From NCBI GenBank assembly GCA_013995675.1, contig VWRR01000012.1:482606-546605 (forward strand): a DNA stretch of 64,000 nucleotides, written 5' to 3'. Both the position numbers and the translations under genes were made by a program. The notes under the pieces were generated by a model. That model saw nothing but the letters and a program-made list of their open reading frames with translations, searched no databases and was not told the origin of the DNA. Position 1 is the first letter of the stretch. The number at the start of each line of letters is the position of its first letter. Positions 19,321-29,820 of the stretch are shown in pieces. The stretch comes from Cyanidiococcus yangmingshanensis (taxonomy: Eukaryota > Rhodophyta > Bangiophyceae > Cyanidiales > Cyanidiaceae).

Positions 19321-20518
19321 TTAACAGCACCGTCCACCAGCGCAACACGCACTGCCGTTCACGGGATTCCCTTTCGAACAGGCAGTGGACTTGTTATCTG
19401 CTTTGTGTATGACCTGCTGCACCAACAACGGAAGCGGCTCGTGCAGGAGCGTCCGCAAAGCAGTGTCCTGGAACAGACCCTGGTGCTGCTGCTCATTAGT
19501 TACGCGGAACCATTGCCCAAGGCGGCTTCGGCGTAGTATCTCTGCAGTATTTCTGTCGACACGCTGAGGTTTGCCTTTTTCGAACGCGTAGAAGCTATCG
19601 AGTTTGAAGGATTCGCCGAGGCCCCCCAGATAGGTCGCACTTTGGCCGTAATCCTCCCGCGTATCTTCCAGGCCTTGCACTTTAAAGCACCGAAACGTGC
19701 ACGAATAAAACTGCACATCTGGCACCAGTTTCCGCAACTGGGGATCGTTGACCTCGACCGAACCAACCGAGACCAGACGGATGTCACGGAATCCGGCCTC
19801 GTTCATAACCCGTCTGAAATCCTCCAGATACAAGGCCCCGCCCAAACATTCACCGTAAAGCACAGGGTCCTGTTGAGCGTCGGGAGTCAGCCTCCGGTCC
19901 GCATAGACGTCGGAAAAGTAGAGTTCACCACCAGTCCCGCAGAACGCGGTAGATTTCCTTAAACAGGGCCAGCTTATCCGTGGACAGATTGCAGACACAG
20001 TTACTGACCACAATGTCGATAGAGGAGTCCGAGATACCTTCCGGCTCGGCCGAGGACAGGTCCTCGATGAGGCCCCGTACAAAGCGAACATTCGACCGCT
20101 TCGGGTCACCAAAGAACTTCTCCGCATGATACTCGACGTATTTCTGCGCGACTGCAAGTTGGCTATCGAGCATGTCGACCCCGATGACCTTTCCGTTCTC
20201 ACCCACAAGCTTCGAAGCCAGGTACACGTCGCGACCTGTACCGCAGCCCAGATCTAGTACCGTGGCGCCAGCAATCGAGCCATCAGACGGAAGCGTCGAT
20301 CCACAACCATAAAACTTCTCCAGGACCTCGTCTGCAATCTGAGAGAGTATTACGCGATGAGACTCCGGAATGGAGGTCGCAAGTTTGCAGGCACTCGTCT
20401 TCAAGTCAGCAGTCGACTGCAGCGTTTTCCCATAATAGTCCGCGACCTGTTCCCGTATAGTCCCGTTGGAGCCCCCAACGGCTGGTGTTTCACCGCTTTT
20501 CTTACAGCTACACGGCAT
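19321..20518 (-). CDS. arsM: Arsenite S-adenosylmethionine methyltransferase, one-base frame break
   Basis: Methylates As(III) using SAM, a detoxification step. The N-terminal Rossmann methyltransferase domain has [14 protein letters not shown] and [15 protein letters not shown]. From the ATG at 20516-20518, arsenic-binding cysteines fall at 44 (TSACKLA), 72 (YGCGS), 174 (VSNCVCNLS) and, after the break, 224 ([10 protein letters not shown]), the positions I recall for the characterised Cyanidioschyzon enzyme. The reading frame is broken at 19933: an A in the plus-strand context CACCAGTCC turns the conserved [15 protein letters not shown] into RVLRDWW-stop. Removing that base restores a 398-residue frame ending in a Cys-rich tail ([10 protein letters not shown]). 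No intron consensus or gap exists there, so this is an indel, either error or mutation. The helicase gene follows on the same strand. Confidence 0.93.
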
Positions 20519-22136
20519 TGCCTCACTAGTTCTCAAAGAAGATCAAGTGTGCAGCTTGTGATCACTGTCGTGAGTCGTCGACGATCACGGTCACGAACAA
20601 CGACAACGCTAAATTATGGAACGATGCAGAACGTGCATGCGACAATCCGTGGCACTCCAGCCGCGTCTCGATGCATGCAATGCGCGGATGCGTGTGCAGT
20701 TCGGGTCGCGCGACCGGCATGAACCCCCGCAGTGGCTGTGCGAGGAATCAAGCGTCCACAATGTCTCATCCGTACTGAGGGACCATTGTTTCACCGGATT
20801 TTGGTCGTCATGTCTCATCCGTACTGAGGGACCATTGTTTCACCGGATTTTGGTCGTATGTCTAACCTATACTGAAAGACCCTCTTCTGCCTAATGGGGT
20901 CCACAAAAGTCGCCTTGCATCGGTCAAGAGGTGATGCATGTCATGCGATTCGTCAGGACCAGCGCTCGGCATGTGTTCTGTTGAGCGCGATGATCACTAC
21001 ACCGAACTCGAGTTTCTTGCCCTTGTTGTGATCTTCAGGCAAGCCGATCTTTATTCATTGCAGCTTCCATGGCAGTTGCCCCCGATATGGGACACAAAGC
21101 TCGTTTAGGTAGCGGTCGTGTCTCTGAGCAATGAATGCTTTCGACGCAACCCCCGCAGAGAATGGGCGCCTCAGCGCGAATTTGTCCACCTCGAGGCATC
21201 CTTGCCTCGTTTCTGTATCGAGTACTGATTCAGCGAGATGAGTGCTTCTCATTCATGGCAACTGAGGTCGAGTACGAACTCAAGACGAGAATACCCTTGA
21301 GCGCGATATATTTGGCTACAACGGCGTCTGTGGGTCCGCTGATGGTGTTGCCGACCATAAATTAGCATTTGCAGGCAGGGATGCAGTTCCCGCCACGGAA
21401 AGTTCGGCTGATACTGCCCGTTGGTCTCCACCTGGCGCCATGAAAGCTCCATACGGAACGGAACAAAATCGTTTTCGTACTGCGACGTCGACACGATCCA
21501 TGAGGGACCGCCTCCCCGATGCCGTTGCGTCCTTCTCGCTCGTCCGTGGCTGTGGACAAAAATGTTGAATGGTCCGAAGAGAGGTTTTGACACCTCAACG
21601 CAATCGCTTTGATGAAGTGGCCGACTGAGTTTTTTGTCGTATGCTCAATTCGCGGGCCATTGGTGACACGAGCAACCCCGTCAAGTTGTGGCTCCCGTTT
21701 CCTCTCGCAGCATCGGGCTCTCTGGACAGCTTACGCATGTGCAGGTGAACCAAGATCCCCACAAATACGTCGATCATGTGCCAATCATACCATCACCGCG
21801 AATCCTCCGCCTCAGTGTCTTGGTGCCGTCATCGGCATCCGAGCCCGCAGCTATCGGGAAATGGAAGCATTTGTCTGAACTAGCAGGCGGCCGGTCGCCA
21901 TTGCGCGAACAAAGGCCTTGTTCATGTCCTAGACGTGGCGTGTATTGTGAGGCGAGTCAATGCCCTGTGACAACTGAGTCAAGAGGTCATCACCCAGCTC
22001 AAAGATAATACTTCCGTTGAGATCCTTGAATCCTTCGGCTGCGCCTCTGAGACGTCGCCACTGGGACGGTTCGAAACTATTCGGCGTTGTTGTACCTTTT
22101 AGGCAGGTCACGCTCGCTAGTTCGTTTGTTTCTCGG
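20519..22136. other. Long intergenic region
   Basis: About 1.6 kb between the divergent arsM and SURF6 genes. It contains the tandem repeat listed separately. Open frames at 21135-21365 (+) and 21249-21593 (-) overlap each other and have no recognisable motifs. Confidence 0.45.
20761..20880. repeat. Short tandem repeat, two 49-base units plus a decayed third
   Basis: Bases 20761-20809 and 20810-20857 are nearly identical units (starting ATGTCTCATCCGTACTGAGG and containing GACCATTGTTTCACCGG). A third, diverged unit follows from 20858 (ATGTCTAACCTATACTGAAAG). It lies about 240 bases upstream of arsM, outside any gene. Confidence 0.9.
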
Positions 22137-22968
22137 ATGAGCACAGGGTTAGCGCTCAGTGCCGACGACGCCTATTTCAGGCACTTGGACGAGTGGGTAT
22201 GGACGGAAATTGCTAGTACCATTCCGACTGCGGCTCGCTACGGTGAAAATGCGAAGGATCTGGGCAGAGAGGGGACAACTGAAAGGTCTCAGGTAGGTAG
22301 AGAGGCGTTCCTCAGAACCAAAAAGGCAGCGAAACGCCGACCCAGTGCGGGACTCGCCCACAAAGAAGCAGCGATTCTCACTTCAGCGTCAGCATCGGAT
22401 TCAGAACGGATGGACGTTACGGTGGAACCACCAAGTTCATGCGACGCGAAGAACGAGAACCTGGCGACGGGTGCCGCGACAAGCGCACGACTCGCGTCCT
22501 CGGAGCACCGAACTTCGGCTAGAGACGAGGCCCATGGTAGGGCACGTGTCCCGGACGCGGCTCCGCTGCCAGAAAAGCGCTACACGTTCTCCCGGACTGT
22601 AGAGGAGACGCCGCCCAAAAGCGCTCCAAAACGAGTAACAACGGCACACGTTAAGGCAGCTCGTACCGAGGAGAAGCGAGCGGCTGTTGAACCTGATGAA
22701 ACGCTTAGAGCCTGCCAATTCGAAAAGGCCATTACACGCGCAGCGGGCGCTAAGGTGAAAGACGACCCAAGGCTTCTGCAACGCACGCTAAAGCGACAGC
22801 ACAAAGAGCGTGCTAGGCGCGCCCAAAAGTGGAAGGCTCGCTTACAAATGCAAGGAGGCTGCAGATGAGGCTCGCCGACGCAAGCGAACTCTCTCTCTAA
22901 AGGCGCGTCAGCTAAAGAGGAAGGAGAAACGCATACTCGCCCGTGCCAAGAAGCTCGCCAGATCCTGA
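22137..22968 (+). CDS. SURF6/RRP14-like nucleolar protein, frame break near the C terminus
   Basis: SURF6 (yeast Rrp14) is a nucleolar protein needed for pre-rRNA processing of both subunits. The diagnostic C-terminal domain is present: FEKAITRAAGAKVKDDPRLL followed by LKRQHKERARRAQKWKARL, matching the family pattern of a Lys/Arg-rich helix after a KVKDD motif. Before it lies a long disordered, charged region. In the initial frame a stop occurs at 22866-22868, but one base out of phase the basic helix continues (RRRKRTLSLKARQLKRKEKR ... ARAKKLARS) to a stop at 22966-22968, as the family requires. Removing one base near 22839 restores a 276-residue protein. The start is the ATG at 22137 (MSTGLALSADDAYFRHLDEW); the frame upstream lacks an ATG. 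Confidence 0.75.
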
Positions 22969-24609
22969 GTTGGGCTTTGAATGGGCCACGCGGAGCGTCT
23001 GCTTCCCTAAACGGTGGTCAGGAGGGCGTGTTCAACCTTGGGTTTGCGACCATACATCCATGTATGCTTATGAACGTCGGATTGGATTGTTAGGCTCATC
23101 GCTTGTGGCTCTGATAAAAATGCGGGGTTCGTACTCAGTCGTGGAACCGTATGTGGGTCCAAAGGCTTCGGAGCAATGTAGAGCCCAGAGCCCCATGCTC
23201 GCAAAGCGAGCTCCCCGCCATCGTGGATTTGAGGTGGGCGTTTCAACATTCTCAGAAGATACTTGTTAACTGCCATGCAAAGTCAGTGACGCTCGTTGGC
23301 CTGGATGCTCGCTCACCCGAACGATGAATCGACCGCTAATGACGCCTGTTGAATGGACAGTACCTGTAGATGGGGCATATATCTCGTCGCGAAACAGCCT
23401 TTCCACGTGCGTTGAGCGTGAGTTGTCGGCTACCTTCGAGCTCGCGGCGTCAACTTGCTCTAGCACTAGATGACGCTGGCGTGAACGAGTCAGCATTCGA
23501 AGAGTATCCCGATATGCGCTTTGCCTCGCTTGCCGAGACGACCGCTGAGGCAAAACGTCTCAGCGCACTCTCCTGTCCCTGATGGTCTCATCTCGTCATC
23601 TATGATAAGCATAAAGAGGGCATGCGTGGTCATGAATGGTTTTAGAACGGCCGGGGCAGCAGGACGAGCATCGTAAATTCGATGTTTCCATTGGCCGCGT
23701 AACCACCCAAGCCACGACTAGGAGGAAAAACATGTGCCATATGGGTGTCTTCTGCTGGCCAGCGGTATTGTGACCGCCCCTTAGAGTCTATGCGAGGCAT
23801 TATATGGGAAAATTTGTGTTTACACGAAGAGAATTGAGAGATTTCATGGACATGGGTTTTGTTCTGACAAGCCAGCATCCTCGACACCGGGTCTAGTCGT
23901 CTCGCGCCGAAGAATGCTTGCTCTGCACGCGCTCGAGCATTCAGTACAAATCTTGCGGGTATCAACTGCACCAGCTTCGATCTCTGGACGAGACCAGGGA
24001 CCGTCATTCAAATCCAGAGACCGGGCGTCCATGCTCTGGCTGTGGCTGCAGAATGATCTTCGTATTCCCGCCCTGTGTGCATGTTTGTTTCTGGGAGATG
24101 AACCTTGCCCTTGCGAATACTTCGCTCGAATCGGGGGTACCTTGGGGAGCGTTCAACATTTGGTCGCTCCTTTTCTGATGAGAGCGCTGTCGGTGCGAAT
24201 CAATCGTTCCATGACGCGAGCATCTTTCCAACGAGACACCACAAGGCGACACGTCGAAAGCGATGATGATACGTTGGAGTTGACCAACCAGACATACTCG
24301 TACTGAAAAGCTCGCCATGCATGCGACGAGCCATTCTAGCCGTCGAGGTCCTTGTTGCCCAAATTCAGCCAATCGACTGGGCCTCGGCACTGTGACTCAT
24401 CCATTCAGATTGGTTCCGGGAAGCATCGTCGCTACCATCGGCGAGCCGGGCAATACTAACGCGGCGCCTCGCTGGACTGGCCATCCCAGGTCTCGAGCTT
24501 GCTGCCTCCCATATTGTCCGTTTATGGCGGCCGCCTGTGCTGAACGAAGAGGATGGCTGTCCGAGAGGCTGCAATCGAAGAATGAAGAGGACTGCAACGA
24601 GCTCGGTCC
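22969..24609. other. Intergenic region between convergent genes
   Basis: About 1.6 kb between SURF6 (+) and the ParA-like gene (-). Overlapping open frames at 23914-24306 (+) and 24004-24390 (-) are each other's antisense and have no motif. A 70-codon frame at 23370-23582 (+) ends in an acidic, helical stretch, but I cannot assign it. Confidence 0.45.
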
Positions 24610-25772
24610 TTAGAGGATATCGGCGAGTTCTCGTACATTGGCACGCAACAGATCCAACATTTCGGCGCTAATGTGGTACTCGACAGCACCGCCAGTTAGC
24701 GTTCCCGGCTGCATCGAAGCAAACGGAATGCCAAGGTCTGCACTGGCCATACCCGTGACCCCGAATGTGCGCATGATCATGGAGCTGTTCTCCGAAAAGT
24801 GCTCAGCTGCTTGTTCTGGGCTTGCATTGTCGGGTATTGGCTGAACAAACAAGGTGCTGTACTGGGCCGCCACCCCCGCCAGTAGCGAGTTAAGCTTCTC
24901 GATCACGGTCTGTGCAGCCTTGGTTGGGGTTATATTGCGTGAAACCGGGAGCCACGGCCGATTATAGTGTACATCGACGTTATTCCAGACCATGAGCTGC
25001 ACTTTGGCGTCCGTCTCACCATTCTGGCGCATCTGAAACAGCTCTTCCATGAACGTTTCAACGCGATGAAAGTCGGTAAACGACGGGAACAGGGGCACCA
25101 CGAGATGGTCGGCCATGCCAATCGCGATTCGCGTATAGTCAGAGAAATGCAGGTCTCCGTCAGTATCGAACAGCGCTTTGTATGGATCGGGTGCCTGCTG
25201 AAGCGCACGACGAAGGCCCTGCACCACTGTCAAGCGCTCTTCAAGACGAAAAGGATGCTGGGACCCACCGCCACTGGACATGGCCAAGTAGATATTGGGC
25301 GGGAATATGCTGGTTGACGTCAGCAACCCGAAGAAGGTATTTTTCGATGGGGAAGCGGTACGTATCGACCGCGGAGCCCTTCTCTGCGCTGCCGACTCCG
25401 CCACCGAACGTCTGCCGCAGACGACTAACGAACGAGAGCGGGCCAGAGCCACCACTGCCGCTGCGGGCGACTGGGTCTGTTTCGCGCAGCGCGCCAGACT
25501 GATAACCGAGTTCGAACGCGAGGCAGTCGAAAAGGAGTTTCGTCGTTCCGCCCTGGATGGCCGCAAAATCACTCAAGCTCACCGTCGACGAACGCTCAAA
25601 GGCGTCACCGCCTATGAAGAGCCGGGTCAGGTCACCAACCACGGTCATGTCCATGACGAGAACGTGCTGCTCGGGGTGCGAGAGGGCGTACTCCGTCGCG
25701 GACTGGAACAGAAGCACGGACTTGCCACAACCGCCCTTGTGATTTCGCGAAGACTGTGCTTGAAATCAGCAT
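24610..25772 (-). CDS. ParA/MinD-like P-loop ATPase, two frame breaks
   Basis: SIMIBI-class ATPase related to ParA, Soj and MinD. The deviant Walker A box reads NHKGGCGKSVLLFQ (about 25722), with the signature lysine before GG, followed by VLVMDMTVVGDLTRLF. A later strand is ADHLVVPLFPSFTDFHRVE, then VQLMVWNNVD, where ParA proteins carry the nucleotide-base contact. Three frames must be joined. From the ATG at 25770-25772 (MLISSTVF) one surplus base just before the Walker A shifts the frame, and a second surplus base, in a CCC run near 25300, separates NQHIP from PNIYLAMSSGGG. Removing both gives 386 residues. An intron before the Walker A (AG at GCACAG) is an alternative for the first break. 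No ParB-like partner is adjacent. The function in this alga is unknown. Confidence 0.74.
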
Positions 25773-28078
25773 CGAATGGTAAGCGTCTTGCGTTTCCGGA
25801 GAAGGTTTGCGCGGCAGGGAGTCGGTGGGATACGGGGTTTCAGGGGCTTGCCAGCTCCTCCCGAGGAGAAACGTCGTACGACCGGTTTTATGCGACGACG
25901 ACGCCGGACGATCCGGCGCGCTGCCACGATCTGGAACGCGATCGCCGAGGACGCCGACGATGTTCGGCCACGATCCATCAAGACTGGCCCTGCGATACAC
26001 TTCGCCGAATCCAGTACTGGTCCGGCCTGTCGTCGAATGCGCCTCAAATCAATCGCTTGCGCGACAAGTCCATGCGAGCAACGACGGCCATACCGACTCG
26101 GGGGAGAGCGTTCTCGTGCCTCGGGGACTGTATAGACACGCCGTGCGATCTCAGTCGGATGCTTGGCGTGATACACAAGCAGCGTCTGTGCGCTGCGCTG
26201 ATTCCCCGCAACGCGCCCATGAATCATGGGGCGCAGCGGCTGGTCGACGGCTCGAAGACTGTTTCCGTGTTCCGAAACGACTCGAGGCGGCGCTCGGTGA
26301 CCCGCGCAGCGCCACCACCCGATGTGCCCGATGGAGCACGCGCTCAATGGCCTCTCATGGGTGATTCCTAGAAGCGTCGTTTATGATGACAGCGCAACCA
26401 TGCACTGGAATACGCTGATCCAGGGAAGAATGGTTGAGGTCTTGACTCGTTTGCACTTGCAGTACCGGCAAGTGCGCTGCTGCACACGAATCTGATCGGA
26501 TTCATGCCCATTCTCTTACGCCTGATCATGGTTGCGACACGGCCTCGCCGTCCGTGCCACCAATCTGCCACCGTTCTCGGCTGCGGTGACTGCATCTGCA
26601 GTCGGGCGCACTGCAACGCGCAAACCTGCCACTGCCCTGGGTCGAGGGTGTGCCTCTGGTGACGAACGGCGCGATCGCGCGAGGACGCCGCCAGCTAGGC
26701 GTTACAAATCGGCGCTGGCGGTTGCGCACGCATGCGGGCCGATCGGAGATTGCATTCGTGCTGGGCGCGCCGTTCGCGTCGCCAGAGGCGGCACCCCCTC
26801 GGACGGTTACACCGACCGTCCTCATCACCTGCGCCGTCGGATGTCGCGTCTTGGACGACGGCACGCTCGCTGGATATGATGCGCAACCGCAGTAGCCGGC
26901 GCCCCGACAGAACGCCAGCGTGGCGATCGCAACGGTCTCGTGGGCCGCCCACTCCCAGCAGGCGGCAGCGGTTGCGGAATTTGCGCTGCCTTGTTCGTCG
27001 CAGGACGGGCGTGCGCACGAGTCTTGTCGTTCGCTCGTACATATCGTTGCGTTCGGTCTCGGTTCGGAACATAAGCGTTTCTGTCCGCAAGACGTTCGAG
27101 GGTAGCGACTTGGTTAGGGTGGGAGCGTCGGCAGCTTGGCTCAGAAGACCTGTCTTTACAGGGCATCTGCTGGTCTGGTCTAGGCTAGGTAGGTCTTTGG
27201 CGTCAACCACGACCAGGTTTCGTATGATGGGTACCATGGGGCGCGGAAACGCAGCCACCGCGGCGCGCGAACTGGAAAGTACTCGTTCCGGGTGTGACGT
27301 GCCCAACGTCTGGGCAGGTCAGCGCCGAGTCTTCCTGTCGCCTTCCGTTGAGTTCGCACCACGAGTACGACCCTGGGAGACAAGTGTCGAGTCGTGCCAA
27401 CGGGACCCGACGGTTGTACTGGGGAGTTTTGATGCACTTCACGGGAGCGGAGAGAACTCGTCATCATGCACTCCATCAAGTCAGGAAGGGGTACAAGAGC
27501 CGCGTTACCTCTGCGCGAAGAGTCCCCGGCCAGGGACGATGCGCACGTATGCTGGTGCTCCTGCCGGCAACGACTCGCCACAAGGCAAACGGGCGCTCAG
27601 GTCGCCTGTCGTTCCCCCCGCTCAAAAACTGACGGCAATTCCCAGAACCAGCGCTTTTGCAGATGCCAGCAGTAGCCAAGGCTCGAGCTCGTCAACATCG
27701 TCACTGCTGTCTCGCGTCTATCGATCGCAATGCGTTCATGGCGAGCCTGACCCAGATATGGTTGCAAGTTGGTGCGTGGAAGGCTCCGCAAGAGGCGGAA
27801 AACGTCGTCGCGTCTGCAACGCTTCCTCGATGCTCTGTCGACAGTCAGCGCTGGTATCAGACTCGCCGAAAGTTGCTGTATCGCTGGGAGTGTGCTTATC
27901 GGATCGACTAGACCCTGCAGGACGCCGCCCTCAACACAAATGGGATCATGAACCGCTCGATGCGCTCCGAACACGCGAGACCGGCTGCCTTCGAGGCAGT
28001 GCACTACGGTGCGCCACCCTGGCGCTGCGCTTCCGCAGCATGCGCTTGCGTCAAGAGTACGACGCCAATGCCAACAAC
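25773..28078. other. Region upstream of the beta-propeller gene; possible N-terminal extension
   Basis: An open plus-strand frame runs from 26732 into the propeller gene. The portion from an ATG at 27224 (MMGTMGRGNAAT) to 28078 is Ser/Arg/Pro-rich (SSSQGSSSSTSSLLS) and could be a disordered N terminus. Upstream of 27224 it is Arg/Ser-rich antisense-like sequence with no support. The 25773-26730 part also has long open frames on both strands (GC-driven), none with a motif. Confidence 0.4.
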
Positions 28079-29474
28079 ATGAGTTTCAAACTGCCTCTGC
28101 TGAGACGTCGAGCGAGCGTCGTAGAGATCGTCGCTGTTGATGACGTTGTCTTCACCCTTACAGCCAATGGTATCTGCACGGCATTCAAGGCAACCACCCA
28201 GAAACGTCTATGCTGCCTGAATCTGAGTGCTGATGAAGTCGTGCGCTCAATCTTCCTGAACAAGGCAAATCACGCGCTCATAACGGTCTCGGTGCGTCAC
28301 GAGGACCGATTTCTAAGGCTGCGCTGCCGCAGTACTCCTATTGAGGCGATATGCCGTGGTCGACCTGAGTGTGGCTTTCCGTTGTTTACCAGCGAGTGTT
28401 TGAGTTGGCCAGGGTTTGTAGAGTTTGATGATGTCAATTCGAAAGTGCTCACATTTAGTGCGAACGATCGAAGCTACACGGTCTGGGATCTGGCCACTTA
28501 TCGGCGGTTGTATCGTATTGCCTGCCGTTCCATCGCGGAAATCAAGATCTCTCCGGGATGATGTTGCTGATCCATCAACGGGTCGGGTCGCATGTGCCTT
28601 TGCAGTTTGTCGAGATGGAGACCGGTGTGGTTCGACGAGAAGCTTTTCTATCTGCTTGAATCGCTCGCGAAAGATCGAATTTATCGAGCTGTTTCATGAC
28701 AAGTTGCTGGTGAAGCAGGAAGGGACCAATTTACGCATCGTCGATCTACGTACGAACGAAGAACGGGAGGTGCCGTCCTCACAGCATATGACACCGAACC
28801 ATTTCATCTTCCTGTACGAAACAAAATTGTTTCTGCTCTTTCGGGATCAAAAGGTGCAGGTTTGGGACTTTTTGGCGCGGCGAGTGGTGCCCCGACTAAC
28901 GAATCACGCGCTACGCGTTTCGGCAACACCGACAAACACGCTCTACATATCCACTGCTCAGGATATACTGGTTTCCTATCGCGCATCGCCAGTGCTGGAA
29001 CGACGAGGATGACTGTACCGAAGACTGCTCGACTTGGTCGGCCATCAACGTGTTCGTCTCCGCATACCAACTGTCCGCTGTCGTCGTCTTGGAACGCGCT
29101 GTCGAGTAGTTCATCGTCGAGTAGTTCGAGTGATGTCTGGGAGGGACAGGGCGCACCGGATCAGTGCCATGGCTCCAGACGGGGTTCCAACCTCGTCCAT
29201 CGAGCGCAAGATGCTTCGCGCTGACGGTGGCGATCGGGAAACATCCCAGGCGGACGGCGATGATTGTCAACATGAACGATATGACGCCCACAGTGGTTCG
29301 ATTTGGATCTCTCACATCCCCACCGGAGCTTGTCTTGGTCGAATTCGCGCTCGTCTGGATTCCTTGGATGAACGCCGTGCCCTCAGCGATGTCACTGCCA
29401 TATACTATCACGAGGACCGGAACGAAATCTACACAGCAAGCCGCTCAGGTCTCGTTCATCGCTGGTCTGTGTGA
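28079..29474 (+). CDS. WD40-like beta-propeller protein, several frame breaks
   Basis: Homologous, by sequence feel, to an uncharacterised WD40-like family conserved in plants and green algae. The successive blocks FKLPLLRRRASVVEIVAVD, DEVVRSIFLNKANHALITVS, CRSTPIEAICRGRPECGFPL and WPGFVEFDDVNSKVLTFS lead to EIKISPG. The protein then continues in a second frame (MMLLIHQRVGSHVPLQFVEM) and a third (RKIEFIELFHDKLLVKQEG ... TPNHFIFLYETKLFLLFRD). The C-terminal blade HIPTGACLGRI ... DVTAIYYHEDRNEIYTASRS ends at 29474. Breaks lie near 28555 and 28640 (each as if one base were missing). The stretch 29010-29200 changes frame again across an acidic part and a poly-Ser part. The start could be 28079 or 27224. 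The molecular role of the family is not known to me. Confidence 0.66.
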
Positions 29475-29668
29475 GCGATCTCGTCGAGCCGCGGAACTCG
29501 AAGAGCCACCATCTGTCTGCTGCAGCCTCTTGTGATTGGCACCTCCTCGGTGAACGCGCTTGTGTCCTGTTCGCCGTCACTGGTACCGATCGTTGGAGTC
29601 AGACCAGACTGCTCTTTCGGGCGGCGGCTCGAATCCTGGTCTCCGTGGAATAAGAGCTGGTGGCTGGT

Positions 29669-29705
<37 letters not shown>

Positions 29706-29820
29706 CGCCAGTTAATAACGTGTTCGGTAAAGCGCTTTTCGCAGTCACACAAGGATCTCTGTCATCGAAAGACCCAAGATGCGCCTGCGCTTCATTCAAA
29801 TTCACACCATGTAACCATTG
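29475..29820. other. Intergenic region with a tetranucleotide repeat
   Basis: About 345 bases between the convergent propeller and unknown genes. The only feature is the GGCT microsatellite listed separately. Confidence 0.6.
29669..29705. repeat. (GGCT)n microsatellite
   Basis: About nine consecutive GGCT units, with one interruption near 29668. Copy number is likely to vary between strains. Confidence 0.95.

Noticed and set aside
18768-19352. 195-codon upstream extension of the RecD2 frame
   Set aside because: Unconserved composition, and an internal ATG at 18767 begins a plausible transit peptide.
19921-19945. Spliceosomal intron as the cause of the arsM frame change
   Set aside because: Conserved residues are contiguous on both sides with only one surplus base, so no room for an intron.
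26732-27223. N-terminal part of a 609-codon open frame upstream of the propeller
   Set aside because: Arg/Ser-rich, GC-driven open frame with no motif; at most the part from the ATG at 27224 may belong to the gene.
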